Source of the DNA: an uncultured Bacteroidales bacterium
GTDB taxonomy: Bacteria; Bacteroidota; Bacteroidia; Bacteroidales; Muribaculaceae
DNA: 64,000 bases
NCBI GenBank assembly: GCA_902776835.1
Contig: CACYRK010000008.1
Coordinates: 1 to 64,000 of the forward strand
Direction: 5' to 3'
Part shown: in pieces, positions 8,120 through 18,044 of the stretch
Numbering within the stretch: position 1 is the stretch's first letter
Layout: every line of letters starts with the position of its first letter
Notes under the pieces: model-generated
What the model saw: the letters and a program-made list of their open reading frames with translations, nothing else
Database searches by the model: none
What the model was told of the DNA's origin: nothing
Translations under genes and position numbers: made by a program

Positions 8120-11100
8120 TCACATTGTGGTGAACGATAGCGAAGCGGCCCTGACCTTGATACTCGCTCAGGTCAAACTCATAAAGTTCGTATTCGGCGG
8201 TGGCAGTCTTGTCAGCACCCACCTGCACGAAGTCTTCGGGGTTGGTCGAATTGCCAGTGCATACATACACGCCAAACACCTCACCTGCATAATCTGCATC
8301 CTGGCCGCAAGCGTAGAACGAGAGTTTGCCGTCCAAGTTGACCACGGGCGAAATCAGCCAGTTGTCGGGATACAGGATTGTCTGTGTCTCCTTGTAGTAA
8401 CTTGCGCTGTACACGATACCGTAACCACTGTTAGCAGGCATAAGGCCTGTAGTGAGGCCTTCATTGTTGAAATAAGTCCAATTGTGTCCGTCGCCATCAA
8501 CGTCGACGAGGGTGAACTCGTTCAGTTGTGCAGCATCCTCGAAGTCCCAAGTCTTGGCAGTCTGCTCAACATAGGGACGATAACGGAGGTTCCACGACTC
8601 GTTGTTCTCGCCTTCAGTCCAAGCGACATCGGCCGTGGTAGCCGTGGGCTCTGCACTGACGATAGTGGGCTCGCCGATGACCGTAAGCGGGGTCTGGAAT
8701 GCGACCTCATAGAGGTCGGGATAAGTACCGCCGCCTTGCACTTGCACCATATAAATCTTAGATGCATCGAGTTCGTTCGAGGTAATAACCTCAACGCCCG
8801 ACACGCTGCTAACCTTAGTATCGACAGGCGAAGCGGCCGGTGTCACAGAACCGTCGGCATTCTCGGTGCACTCGTAGATTTTCAGAGTGGCCTTATAGCC
8901 GCTGGATGACACACCGCTGTCGTAAACCTTGACTTGCGTACAATTGGTGACGTTGAACGACATCGTGCCACTGCCGTAAATGGCACGGCCATTACCGCCG
9001 AAGTAGAAGGTATTGCCCTTGAAGATGTCGTTGGCAGCCCAAGTTGTGCTATAAGAACTCAGCGTCGTGGTAGAAATCCACTTCTGGTTTGCGACGGCTG
9101 AATAAGCACCGTAGGTCGACATCACGAGCCAGCCATAATCGCCATCTTCGACGAAATCGTAGATGGTTTGCATGCCAGTTACTGTTGCACCAGCCTCGTT
9201 GATAGTCTCGTATCTTGCGATGTTCAGGTAATCGTCGGTAGCATTGCCGCGCGGCGAACTCACACCAACCAGATTGACAGTAGCAGTCAAATCGCCACTG
9301 GTAATCGTAATGGTACCGGTGTAGGTCTGCTCCTCCTCGCTCGAGAAGGTCACGTTGAATTCGGTGCCATTGAGCACGTCGTTCACGTTGAGACTTGTAG
9401 CCGAAACCTCAAACACATTGTTCTCGTCGTTGAGAGTAATGGTGGCGTTCTCGGTTAACATTTTGCCGATTACACTGACTGTTGCAGTAGCGCTCTCGCC
9501 TGGCAATGCATGGATCGAGACATTATCCGGATTAGCCTTGATAGCAGGCACGTTGAGCGGAGTCTGGAAGCCAATCTCGTACAGTTTTGAATAGTCGTTG
9601 TAGACTCTTACCTTATAGATCTTGGTCTCGTCGAGAGTCTTCGAAGTGATGACCTCGTTAGAACTGTAGACCTGGCTTTGCTTGGTATCGACCGGCGTAG
9701 TGCCTACGGTGAGGGTACCGTCGGCATTCTCAGTGCACTCGTAGATCGTCATAATCAGAGGATAAGAAGGACTGCTGTTATACGCTAACTGACGCACTTG
9801 CGTACAGTTGGTCACGAAGAAGTCTTGATAATCCTCGGTCCAGTCAGCATAGCGGGCTGTACCATTGCCGAAGTAGTAGGAAGAACCGCTGAAGACGTCG
9901 CTTGCAGTCCAAGAGCCATTAGTATTCTTAATGGTGTTGGGATTGAACCACTTCTGCGTGTTGGCAGAGACGTTAACACCATAGTTGGAAACTGTGAGCC
10001 AAGCGCAACCGTCCATGGGATGCTCGGTGTACTTGTACAGGTTCTGGATGCTGCTGTCCCAGCCGGCATCGTCGATAGTCTCGTACTTAGCGATGTTCAG
10101 GTAAGGATCGCTTGCTGTGCCGCCGTCGTTGGCTTTACCAACAAGGTTAACCGTCACGCTCGGTGCGCCCGGGCTTGCGACAGTCACGGTGCCGCTGAAG
10201 TTACCCTCAACAGCGCTCATGAATGAAACGTCGACATTCACAGGCTCGGTCTCGCTGATGTTTGCCATCGGGATGGTGGTCTGAGCCAGGGTGAACACGC
10301 CATTAGCGTCGTTCAGCGTAAGTGTAACATCACCAGTGAGGAAGAGGCCCGTGATAGAAATCGGCAGAGTCTTGGTTGCCGACAGAGCGGCCATGAAGGT
10401 CATGTTCTCGGGCGATACCACCAGTGTGGGATTCTGAGGCAGTGCGGTGCCGTTGATGGGCACGGTAACAGTCTCAGCGCCTTCGCTGCTCAGCGTCAGC
10501 GTAGCAGTCGTCTCGCCATCGGTGGTAGGAGCGTAAGTCACGGTGATTGTGCCACCCTCGGTACCAAGCGAATTGGTGTCGATGCTGTAGCAGTTTGCAC
10601 CTGTGAGCGTAGCGGTGACGTTCTCAGTCAGGTTGTAAGCCTTGACGGTCAAGGTCTCGGTGTAAGTGCGGTTCACATAGCCATTGAAGGTCACTGCATC
10701 GGGCGAAGCGCTGATAGCGGGACCGAGAGCGCCAGCGGGCGGCTCGATGCCGATAATCATGGCCTCGCCGTATTTGAACACGTAAGAGCCCGATTGACCG
10801 GTGGCACCGGTAGAAGTGGTGAAGTTGTGCAGCGTGCAATAGCCGTTGCTGTCGCCACTCCAACCCCAGTTCACATAGTACTTACCACTAGCGTCGACGC
10901 CAAACACGTTAAACGCGTGGCCCGACACACTGTAGCCACTAATGTCATAAGCCAGATACTCGATGGGGCGGCCAGCCTGCAGCTCGGCAAGCATCCACTC
11001 GTTCCACTGAGCATCGGTATAATATTGCTCACTGTTAGAATAGCTATATCCCGATTCCACCAGATCGGTGAGCATGAGGTACTTAGCGTCGGTGTAGCCC

Positions 11101-11933
11101 ATGTTGAGCACACCCTGGTAAATCTCGGGGTCGTTAGCTCCACTGGCGCTGGTGCCATACATATAATCAGGAATACACTGTCCAGCATAGCGCATCAGCC
11201 ACGCCACAGCATTGGCTTGAGCTGAGGTGTAGGAAGTATTAGTGGGGCCGGTGTACTCATCGATGATGTTGTCCCAGTCGGCCTCGCGCTCGGGCAAAGC
11301 AGCAGCACTCAATCCACCAGAATTTGAGCCGTCGATTGCGGCACAAGCCGGGAAGGTCTTGGGCCATTTCCACTTGTAGTAGCACATACTCAGCGACGTT
11401 GCCGGGCAGCCGGTCACAGCATGGCGGCTACCGCTGGTGGGGCACTGGTTGTTGTAGGGCGCGCTTTGATCCCAGTTAGCGGTCACCAGGGGAGCGACCG
11501 GGGTGACGTTGGCCAGGCTGGGCACGTCGATAGGAGCACGTGTACCGGCCTTGATACCGTCGATCTGGAATTTGTACTTATTAAGCAGCCACTGCATTGC
11601 AGGGGGGATGTTGTCAACATCCAGAGCGCCATCAGTACCGTAAATCAAGATTTCAGGAACCTTGTCATCGCCAGCGACGACGACATACGATTTCTCGGTA
11701 TTGAAGATGTAGTAGTCGACCGCGGCGGGCTTTGCCACCGAAGCCTCGGCTTTGACAAGTTTAAGATTTGCCGCTGACTGGGCTTTCATCCTGCCAGCAA
11801 CCACTTGTCCGTTCAAGAATGACCTTGCCACATTTTGTGCGGCGGCCAAATCAACGTCGGCTGCCTGCAACTGTGTTGCACAACACAGTGCCAAAACAAA
11901 CGAGATTGATTTCAAGAATTTAACAAATCTCAT
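8103..11933 (-). CDS. Secreted C10-family cysteine protease, truncated by a frameshift
   Basis: 1276 residues: signal peptide 1-24, Spi-type prodomain, then peptidase C10 with Cys176 (GCPATS), His339 (SGHAFNVFG) and Trp356/Trp358 (YYVNWGWSG). These are followed by beta-sandwich repeats, two copies of the unrecognised module (about 608-789 and 903-1078), and a jelly-roll domain that stops early at NVNDIVG. Prodomain and catalytic domain are complete, so the product may still be an active secreted protease. It lacks the C-terminal sorting-like domain of its paralogue, so it may be released rather than anchored, or be nonfunctional. It is a tandem duplicate of the gene at 529-5877. An assembly or sequencing error at 8103-8119 is the main alternative. 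Confidence 0.85.
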   Translation of the reverse strand: MRFVKFLKSISFVLALCCATQLQAADVDLAAAQNVARSFLNGQVVAGRMKAQSAANLKLVKAEASVAKPAAVDYYIFNTEKSYVVVAGDDKVPEILIYGTDGALDVDNIPPAMQWLLNKYKFQIDGIKAGTRAPIDVPSLANVTPVAPLVTANWDQSAPYNNQCPTSGSRHAVTGCPATSLSMCYYKWKWPKTFPACAAIDGSNSGGLSAAALPEREADWDNIIDEYTGPTNTSYTSAQANAVAWLMRYAGQCIPDYMYGTSASGANDPEIYQGVLNMGYTDAKYLMLTDLVESGYSYSNSEQYYTDAQWNEWMLAELQAGRPIEYLAYDISGYSVSGHAFNVFGVDASGKYYVNWGWSGDSNGYCTLHNFTTSTGATGQSGSYVFKYGEAMIIGIEPPAGALGPAISASPDAVTFNGYVNRTYTETLTVKAYNLTENVTATLTGANCYSIDTNSLGTEGGTITVTYAPTTDGETTATLTLSSEGAETVTVPINGTALPQNPTLVVSPENMTFMAALSATKTLPISITGLFLTGDVTLTLNDANGVFTLAQTTIPMANISETEPVNVDVSFMSAVEGNFSGTVTVASPGAPSVTVNLVGKANDGGTASDPYLNIAKYETIDDAGWDSSIQNLYKYTEHPMDGCAWLTVSNYGVNVSANTQKWFNPNTIKNTNGSWTASDVFSGSSYYFGNGTARYADWTEDYQDFFVTNCTQVRQLAYNSSPSYPLIMTIYECTENADGTLTVGTTPVDTKQSQVYSSNEVITSKTLDETKIYKVRVYNDYSKLYEIGFQTPLNVPAIKANPDNVSIHALPGESATATVSVIGKMLTENATITLNDENNVFEVSATSLNVNDVLNGTEFNVTFSSEEEQTYTGTITITSGDLTATVNLVGVSSPRGNATDDYLNIARYETINEAGATVTGMQTIYDFVEDGDYGWLVMSTYGAYSAVANQKWISTTTLSSYSTTWAANDIFKGNTFYFGGNGRAIYGSGTMSFNVTNCTQVKVYDSGVSSSGYKATLKIYECTENADGSVTPAASPVDTKVSSVSGVEVITSNELDASKIYMVQVQGGGTYPDLYEVAFQTPLTVIGEPTIVSAEPTATTADVAWTEGENNESWNLRYRPYVEQTAKTWDFEDAAQLNEFTLVDVDGDGHNWTYFNNEGLTTGLMPANSGYGIVYSASYYKETQTILYPDNWLISPVVNLDGKLSFYACGQDADYAGEVFGVYVCTGNSTNPEDFVQVGADKTATAEYELYEFDLSEYQGQGRFAIVHHNVNDIVG

Positions 11934-12001
11934 AGTTAAACAATTAAATTAATATAATAAGAGGTTATTACATATCAAATTGAAACCTGCAACAATTCTA
12001 C

Positions 12002-12021
12002 TATTTGTACATATTTGTACA
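12002..12021. repeat. Perfect tandem decamer in the second protease leader
   Basis: TATTTGTACA occurs twice back to back, 70-90 nt upstream of the start codon and downstream of the predicted promoter. It could be a regulator-binding direct repeat. The rest of 11934-12426 holds the two divergent promoters and AT-rich DNA without a gene. Confidence 0.5.
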
Positions 12022-12084
12022 CAAAACCATCGATTTCATTACAGAAAACGAATACTGTGCGTACATTTTCAGTAAAATAATGTG

Positions 12085-12113
12085 CAAATATAATAAAAAG
12101 AAATTACTCCAAA
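12085..12113 (-). promoter_or_regulatory. Predicted promoter of the second C10 protease
   Basis: Minus-strand TATATTTG (12092-12085) matches the Bacteroidota -7 box and is identical to the box of the first protease. TTTG (12113-12110) lies 17 nt upstream, a slightly short spacing. It predicts a leader of about 145 nt. Confidence 0.5.
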
Positions 12114-12305
12114 AAATTTCTAAATAATTATTAACTATTTTTTACAAGAAGGGGATTTTTCGAGGGAAGAGACTATTGTTTTCAGTGATGATTATTGACA
12201 CAAAAATGCACGAAATCATGCATCCTTTAAGTCAACATTCCCACCCTCACACGAAATTTGACGATAGACTCATGATTTAAATAAAATAATGTGTAGTAGA
12301 TTTTA

Positions 12306-12332
12306 TTGGGTGGGAGATTTTTTGTAATTTTG
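12306..12332 (+). promoter_or_regulatory. Predicted promoter of nifJ
   Basis: TAATTTTG (12325-12332) fits the -7 box TAnnTTTG, and TTG (12306-12308) lies 16 nt upstream of it, a short spacing. The leader would be about 90 nt. Confidence 0.5.
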
Positions 12333-12426
12333 CAGAGTTTTTGGGCTGGCAAGGCCCGCATAGTTCGTATCGAATTAATTTTCAACAAAATAACTAATTA
12401 ATTTTTGGTTTAACCACAACTTACTT

Positions 12427-15400
12427 ATGAGTAAAGCAAAACAATTCATGACCTGTGATGGCAATCAAGCTGCCGCGCACATTAGCTACATGTTTACCGA
12501 GGTAGCAGCAATTTACCCCATCACACCGTCATCGACGATGGCTGAGCACGTCGACGAGTGGGCCGCCGCCGGCCGCAAGAACATCTTCGGCGAGACAGTA
12601 ATGGTTCAGGAAATGCAGAGCGAGGGCGGTGCCGCCGGTGCCGTTCACGGTTCGCTTCAGGCAGGTGCCTTGACAACGACCTACACGGCGTCGCAGGGCT
12701 TGCTGCTGATGATTCCTAACATGTACAAGATTGCTGGCGAGTTGCTGCCGGGCGTATTCCACGTATCGGCCCGCACCCTGGCATCACACACCCTGTGCAT
12801 CTTCGGCGACCACCAGGACGTTATGGCCACGCGCCAAACCGGCTTCGCCATGCTGTGCGAAGGCTCGGTGCAAGAGGTGATGGACCTCGCCGGCGTGGCA
12901 CACCTGAGTGCCATCAAGAGCCGCGTGCCGTTTGTCAACTTCTTCGACGGCTTCCGCACATCGCACGAGATTCAGAAAGTTGAGGCAATGGACATGGAAG
13001 ACCTGCGTCCGCTGCTCGACATGGACGCCGTGAACGAGTTCCGCCACCGCGCCATGAACCCCGACCGCCCCGTGACCCGCGGTACGGCCGAGAACCCCGA
13101 CGTGTTCTTCCAGCACCGTGAGTCGTGCAACGACTACTACAGCGCTGTTCCCGCCGTTGTAGAAGACTATATGAACAAAATCAACGAGATCACCGGCCGC
13201 AAGTATGGCCTGTTCACCTATTACGGTGCTCCCGACGCCGACCGCGTGATTATCGCCATGGGCTCGGTTACCGAGGCTATCCGCGAGACCATCGACCACC
13301 TGATGGCCAAGGGCGAGAAGGTGGGTCTGGTGGCTGTGCATCTGTATCGCCCGTTCTCGGCCAAGCACTTCCTTGCAGCCGTTCCCAGCAGCGCCAAGCG
13401 TATCGCTGTGCTCGACCGCACCAAGGAACCCGGCGCCAACGGCGAGCCCCTGTACCTCGACGTGAAGGACTGCTTCTACGGCGCTGAGAATGCCCCGCTG
13501 ATTGTGGGCGGACGCTATGGCTTAGGCTCGAAGGACACCACTCCGGCACAAATCCTGGCCGTGTATGAGAACCTGTCGCTGCCCATGCCCAAGAACCAGT
13601 TCACCATCGGCATCGAGGATGACGTGACGTTCACTTCGCTGCCCACGAAGGAAGAAATCGCCATGGGTGGCAAGGGTATCTTCCAAGCCAAGTTCTACGG
13701 CCTCGGCGCCGACGGTACCGTGGGTGCCAACAAGAACTCGGTGAAGATTATCGGCGACAACACCGACAAGTATTGCCAGGCTTACTTCTCGTATGACTCG
13801 AAGAAGTCGGGCGGCTTCACCTGCTCGCACCTGCGCTTTGGCGACGAGCCCATCCGCTCGACCTATCTGGTGACCACGCCCAACTTTGTGGCTTGCCACG
13901 TACAGGCTTACCTGCACATGTACGACGTGACCCGCGGTCTGCAGCGCGGTGGCACCTTCCTGCTGAACACTGTGTGGGAGGGCGACCAACTGGCAGCCAA
14001 CCTGCCCAACAAGGTGAAGAAATACTTTGCCGACAATGACATCAACGTGTACTATATCAACGCTACGAAGATTGCTCAGGAGATTGGCCTCGGCAACCGC
14101 ACCAACACCATCCTTCAGAGCGCATTCTTCCGCATCACCGAGGTGATTCCCGCTGAACTCGCCGTCGAGCAGATGAAGAAATTCATCGTTAAGAGTTACG
14201 GCCGCAAGGGCGAGGATGTGGTGAACAAGAACTACCAGGCCGTGGACCGCGGCGGTGAGTACCACAAACTCGCCATCGACCCCGCATGGAGTTCGCTGAG
14301 CGTTGAGAACACTATTGCCGACGATGCTCCTGCATTTGTCAACGATGTGGTTCGTCCCATCAACGGCCAGGACGGCGACCTGCTGCCCGTGTCGGCCTTC
14401 AAGGGTCGCGAGGACGGTACTTGGGACGCCGGTACAGCAGCCTACGAGAAGCGTGGTGTTGCCACCTTCGTTCCGGTGTGGAAAGCCGAGAACTGCATCC
14501 AGTGCAACAAGTGTGCTTACGTTTGTCCTCACGCTGCCATCCGTCCGTTCGTAATGAACGAGGCCGAGGCTGCCGCTTCACCATTTGCCGAGAGCGACAA
14601 GTTGCCGGCAATCGGTAAGGGTTTCGAGGGCATGAAGTTTGTCCAGGTTGTCGACGTGCTCGACTGTCTGGGTTGCGGCAACTGTGCCGATGTGTGCCCA
14701 GGCAAGAAGGGTGCAAAGGCCTTGGAGATGGTGCCGCTGATGGGCCACGAAGAGGACCAGAAACTCTGGGACTACGCTGTGAAGAACGTCACCAGCAAGC
14801 AACACCTTGTCGACACCAAACTCAACGTGAAGAATTCGCAGTTCGCTACGCCGCTGTTTGAGTTCTCGGGCGCTTGCTCGGGTTGCGGCGAGACTCCGTA
14901 CCTGAAACTGATCAGCCAACTGTTCGGCGACCGTGAGATGGTGGCCAACGCTACTGGCTGTAGTTCGATTTACTCGGCTTCGGTGCCCAGCACTCCGTAT
15001 CGCACCAACGAGAAGGGCCACGGTCCCGCATGGGCCAACTCGCTCTTCGAGGACTTCTGCGAGTTCGGTCTGGGTATGACCATCGCCGACGAGAAGATGC
15101 GTGCCCGCGTGACGGGCTTCGTCGAGGAGGCTCTGGCCGACGATGCCGTAGCCGCCGACGTGAAGGCTCTGTATCGCGAGTGGCTCGACAACCGCAACGA
15201 CGGTCCGCGCAGCCGCGAACTCGCCGACAAGATTTTGGCTGCCATCGAGCATAGCGACAACGAGGCCGACAAGCGCGTGAAGAACCTGGGTCAGTACCTG
15301 GTTAAGCGCTCGCAATGGATTGTGGGTGGCGACGGTGCCAGTTACGACATTGGCTTCGGCGGTCTGGACCACGTGATTGCTTCGGGCAAGAATGTGAACA

Positions 15401-15969
15401 TCCTGGTTATCGACACCGAGGTTTACAGCAACACCGGCGGTCAGGCATCGAAGGCCACTCCTATCGGTGCTATCGCCAAGTTTGCCGCTGCCGGCAAGCG
15501 CATCCGCAAGAAAGACCTGGGTCTGATTGCTTCGACTTATGGTTACGTGTACGTTGCTCAGGTGGCTATGGGCGCCGACAACGCACAGTGCCTGAAGGCC
15601 ATCCGCGAGGCCGAGGCTTACGACGGCCCGAGCGTGATCATCGCTTATGCACCGTGTATCAACCACGGTCTGAAGGCTGGCATGGGCAAGTCGCAAGCCG
15701 AGGAGGCCAAGGCTGTGTCGTGCGGCTACTGGCACCTGTGGCGCTATAACCCCATGCTGGAGGCTGAGGGCAAGAACCCCTTCACCCTCGACAGCAAGGA
15801 GCCCAATTGGGACGAGTTTGAGGACTTCCTCAAGGGCGAGGTACGCTACGCATCAGTGTTGAAGCAGTATCCCGACGAGGCCGAAGAACTGTTCAAGGCC
15901 GCTAAGGAGAACGCTTTATGGCGCTATAACAACTACCGACGCCTGGCTCAACAACAGTGGGGCGTTTAA
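12427..15969 (+). CDS. nifJ: Pyruvate:ferredoxin (flavodoxin) oxidoreductase
   Basis: A single-chain PFOR of 1180 residues, the usual family length. It oxidises pyruvate with CoA to acetyl-CoA and CO2, passing electrons to ferredoxin in the cytoplasm of anaerobes. Visible features: the N-terminal pyruvate-binding domain beginning MTCDGNQAAAHISYMFTEVA; two 4Fe-4S clusters of a ferredoxin insert (CIQCNKCAYVCP near 688, CLGCGNCADVCP near 745); the third-cluster cysteines starting CSGCGE near 815; and the thiamine diphosphate site (GGDGASYDIGFGG near 967, ending NTGGQ near 1001). It is probably monocistronic, with its own promoter and a strong terminator 10 nt after the stop. Codon use is GC-rich, typical of a highly expressed gene here. 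Confidence 0.98.
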   Translation: MSKAKQFMTCDGNQAAAHISYMFTEVAAIYPITPSSTMAEHVDEWAAAGRKNIFGETVMVQEMQSEGGAAGAVHGSLQAGALTTTYTASQGLLLMIPNMYKIAGELLPGVFHVSARTLASHTLCIFGDHQDVMATRQTGFAMLCEGSVQEVMDLAGVAHLSAIKSRVPFVNFFDGFRTSHEIQKVEAMDMEDLRPLLDMDAVNEFRHRAMNPDRPVTRGTAENPDVFFQHRESCNDYYSAVPAVVEDYMNKINEITGRKYGLFTYYGAPDADRVIIAMGSVTEAIRETIDHLMAKGEKVGLVAVHLYRPFSAKHFLAAVPSSAKRIAVLDRTKEPGANGEPLYLDVKDCFYGAENAPLIVGGRYGLGSKDTTPAQILAVYENLSLPMPKNQFTIGIEDDVTFTSLPTKEEIAMGGKGIFQAKFYGLGADGTVGANKNSVKIIGDNTDKYCQAYFSYDSKKSGGFTCSHLRFGDEPIRSTYLVTTPNFVACHVQAYLHMYDVTRGLQRGGTFLLNTVWEGDQLAANLPNKVKKYFADNDINVYYINATKIAQEIGLGNRTNTILQSAFFRITEVIPAELAVEQMKKFIVKSYGRKGEDVVNKNYQAVDRGGEYHKLAIDPAWSSLSVENTIADDAPAFVNDVVRPINGQDGDLLPVSAFKGREDGTWDAGTAAYEKRGVATFVPVWKAENCIQCNKCAYVCPHAAIRPFVMNEAEAAASPFAESDKLPAIGKGFEGMKFVQVVDVLDCLGCGNCADVCPGKKGAKALEMVPLMGHEEDQKLWDYAVKNVTSKQHLVDTKLNVKNSQFATPLFEFSGACSGCGETPYLKLISQLFGDREMVANATGCSSIYSASVPSTPYRTNEKGHGPAWANSLFEDFCEFGLGMTIADEKMRARVTGFVEEALADDAVAADVKALYREWLDNRNDGPRSRELADKILAAIEHSDNEADKRVKNLGQYLVKRSQWIVGGDGASYDIGFGGLDHVIASGKNVNILVIDTEVYSNTGGQASKATPIGAIAKFAAAGKRIRKKDLGLIASTYGYVYVAQVAMGADNAQCLKAIREAEAYDGPSVIIAYAPCINHGLKAGMGKSQAEEAKAVSCGYWHLWRYNPMLEAEGKNPFTLDSKEPNWDEFEDFLKGEVRYASVLKQYPDEAEELFKAAKENALWRYNNYRRLAQQQWGV

Positions 15970-15978
15970 TGAATAATT

Positions 15979-16012
15979 CAAGTGCCGGCTCAATCGCCGG
16001 CACTTGATGTTT
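15979..16012 (+). terminator. nifJ terminator
   Basis: Perfect stem CAAGTGCCGGC (15979-15989) with GCCGGCACTTG (15996-16006), loop TCAATC, followed by ATGTTTTC. The next gene starts 24 nt further on, so some read-through is possible. Confidence 0.85.
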
Positions 16013-16035
16013 TCTAACCATTTACATTTACATTA

Positions 16036-17106
16036 ATGAGCGAGAGTTTGTTCAGCGATTTGCAGCCGTTGTGCCAAAGCGAAGCGCAACCATTGGTGAT
16101 TGCCGGCCCATGCAGTGCCGAGAGCGAGGACCAGGTGCTCGCCACGGCGCGCGAGTTGAGCGCCGTGGGTGTGACTGTGTTTCGTGCCGGACTGTGGAAG
16201 CCTCGCACGTCACCGGGCAGTTTTGCCGGCGTGGGCGAGCGCGGCCTGTCGTGGCTACAGCGCGTGAAGCGAGAGACCGGTATGGCCATTGCCACCGAGG
16301 TTGCCACGGCACAACACGTGGCGGCAGCGCTCGACGCCGGCATCGACATGCTGTGGCTGGGAGCGCGCACAACAGCCAACCCCTTTGCCACGCAGGAAAT
16401 TGCCGATGCACTGGCAAGCCACCATGAGGTGGGCGTGCTGGTGAAAAACCCCGTCAATCCCGATGTGGAGTTGTGGCTGGGTGCGCTGCAACGCCTGTAT
16501 AACGCCGGCATGCGGCGACTTGGTGCCGTGCACCGTGGCTTCGACACCTATGGCATGGGGCGTCGCCTGTATCGCAACGAGCCACACTGGCACATCGCGC
16601 TAGAACTGATGCGGCGCTGCCCCACCCTGCCGTTGCTTCACGACCCGTCGCACCTGGGCGGCAAGCGCACTCTCGTGGCTACGCTGGCGCAACAAGCCAT
16701 GGACATGGGCTTCGACGGCCTGATGATTGAAGCACACTGCAATCCCGACTGCGCGCTGAGCGACGCAGCGCAGCAAATCACCCCCTCGGCACTGCGCGAC
16801 TTGCTTCAGGGGCTCATAATTCGGCGACCCGGCGAATCCACCGAGAGCCTTACCGCACTGCGCGAACTCATCGACAACTGCGACCGCGACCTGCTCGAAG
16901 CGCTGGCCAAACGCATGCAGGTGAGCCGCGAGATTGGCCAGTTTAAAAAGTCGCACAAGTTGCAAGTGGTGCAAACGGCACGCTTCGACGCCGTGCTGCA
17001 CGACCGGCTCATGCAAGCAAGCGAATTAGGTCTGAATCCCGACTTTATTAATAAGGTGATGCAGGCCATTCACGAGGAAAGCGTGCGACAGCAGTTAGAC
17101 CTATAG
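16036..17106 (+). CDS. Bifunctional DAHP synthase / chorismate mutase
   Basis: 356 residues. The N-terminal part (about 1-260) is a type I-beta DAHP synthase, condensing phosphoenolpyruvate with erythrose 4-phosphate at the entry to the shikimate pathway: GPCSAES at 24-30, KPRTSPGSF near 55, KNPVNPD near 143, and HDPSHLGGKR. The C-terminal part (about 270-356) is an AroQ-class chorismate mutase (LRELIDNCDRDLLEALAKR, then a REIG segment). This fusion, mutase at the C-terminus, is well known in Bacteroidota and lets prephenate-pathway signals control the synthase. ATG 16036 gives an N-terminus of normal length. It follows nifJ but a terminator lies between. It converges on the ribosomal protein operon. 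Confidence 0.95.
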   Translation: MSESLFSDLQPLCQSEAQPLVIAGPCSAESEDQVLATARELSAVGVTVFRAGLWKPRTSPGSFAGVGERGLSWLQRVKRETGMAIATEVATAQHVAAALDAGIDMLWLGARTTANPFATQEIADALASHHEVGVLVKNPVNPDVELWLGALQRLYNAGMRRLGAVHRGFDTYGMGRRLYRNEPHWHIALELMRRCPTLPLLHDPSHLGGKRTLVATLAQQAMDMGFDGLMIEAHCNPDCALSDAAQQITPSALRDLLQGLIIRRPGESTESLTALRELIDNCDRDLLEALAKRMQVSREIGQFKKSHKLQVVQTARFDAVLHDRLMQASELGLNPDFINKVMQAIHEESVRQQLDL

Positions 17107-17129
17107 CCGCCAGCAGGCCTATATATAGC

Positions 17130-17163
17130 AAAAATGAGGCGTGGCCCACAGGGGTCACGCCTC
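17130..17163 (-). terminator. Terminator of the rpsF-rpsR-rplI operon
   Basis: Stem GAGGCGTG (17136-17143) with CACGCCTC (17156-17163). On the minus strand it is followed by ATTTTTGC, a T-run. It lies about 50 nt beyond the rplI stop. Confidence 0.75.
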
Positions 17164-17211
17164 TTGCATGTAATATGACGAAAATTGTTTTATTGATGAA
17201 TCGTCATGAAT

Positions 17212-17733
17212 TTACTCAGCGGTCTGAGTAGTCTCGTCGACGGGAGCCTCGACGGTCACCTCGTCGTCAACGGGAGCCTCGACGGGAGCGTTCTCGGCGA
17301 CAACCTCAAATGGGATGTCGACGGCCACTTCCTTGTGCAAGCGCACAACAGCGACATACTTGCCAACTTGCTTCACGCTCTCCTTCACGGTGATGAGTTT
17401 GCGGTCGATCTTGTGACCAGCCTGCTCAAGAGCCTCGGCGATTTGGATGTTGCCAACCGAACCGTAGATAGTACCAGTCTCGCTCACCTTAGCGGCGATC
17501 TTCAGGCTCACGCCCTCGAGGGTAGCAGCAGCAGCCTCGGCGTCGGCTTTGATTTTCGCGATTTTGTGAGCGCGCTGGCGCATATTCTCAGCGTGCACCT
17601 TGAGTGCGCTGGGGGTTGCGAGGATAGCCTTACCAGTAGGGATAAGGTAGTTGCGGCCATAGCCGTTCTTCACTTCTACGACATCGTCCTTGTATCCAAG
17701 GTTAGCGATATCTTCTTTCAATATAATCTTCAT
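17212..17733 (-). CDS. rplI: 50S ribosomal protein L9
   Basis: 173 residues. The N-terminal rRNA-binding domain has the L9 signature (MKIILKEDIANLGYKDDVVEVKNGYGRNYLIP), followed by the long central helix and the C-terminal domain (GSVGNIQIAEAL, then VAVVRLHKEVAVDIPFEV). A tail from about residue 148 is acidic and rich in Val, Glu and Thr, an extension beyond the usual 148-150 residues that is common in Bacteroidota. It is the last gene of the operon, 26 nt after rpsR. ATG 17733 is preceded by AGGAGG. Confidence 0.98.
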   Translation of the reverse strand: MKIILKEDIANLGYKDDVVEVKNGYGRNYLIPTGKAILATPSALKVHAENMRQRAHKIAKIKADAEAAAATLEGVSLKIAAKVSETGTIYGSVGNIQIAEALEQAGHKIDRKLITVKESVKQVGKYVAVVRLHKEVAVDIPFEVVAENAPVEAPVDDEVTVEAPVDETTQTAE

Positions 17734-17759
17734 AGTGTCTTATTCCTCCTGTTTAATGG

Positions 17760-18023
17760 TTATTTCATCAAGTCGGTTACATAGGGCAGCAGGGCCAGAT
17801 GGCGAGCACGCTTGACGGCGCGAGCCACGCGGCGCTGGAACTTGAGCGAAGTGCCGGTGATGCGGCGGGGCAGGATTTTGCCTTGCTCGTTGAGGAACTT
17901 CTTCAAGAACTCGGGATCCTTGTAGTCAACGTACTTGATACCGCTGCGTTTGAAGCGGCAATATTTCTTCTTCTTAGTGTCGACCGACAGTGGAGTAAGA
18001 TAGCGAATTTCAGATTGTGCCAT
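17760..18023 (-). CDS. rpsR: 30S ribosomal protein S18
   Basis: 87 residues starting [11 protein letters not shown]. It pairs with S6 on the small subunit platform. The conserved core [28 protein letters not shown] and the basic C-terminal half are intact. I chose ATG 18023 because a strong Shine-Dalgarno (TGAGGAGGAA on the minus strand at 18040-18031) lies about 8 nt upstream. An upstream in-frame ATG at 18041 would add six residues and sit on that site. The gene is 21 nt after rpsF. Confidence 0.97.
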   Translation of the reverse strand: MAQSEIRYLTPLSVDTKKKKYCRFKRSGIKYVDYKDPEFLKKFLNEQGKILPRRITGTSLKFQRRVARAVKRARHLALLPYVTDLMK

Positions 18024-18044
18024 AATGTTTTTCCTCCTCAATGA

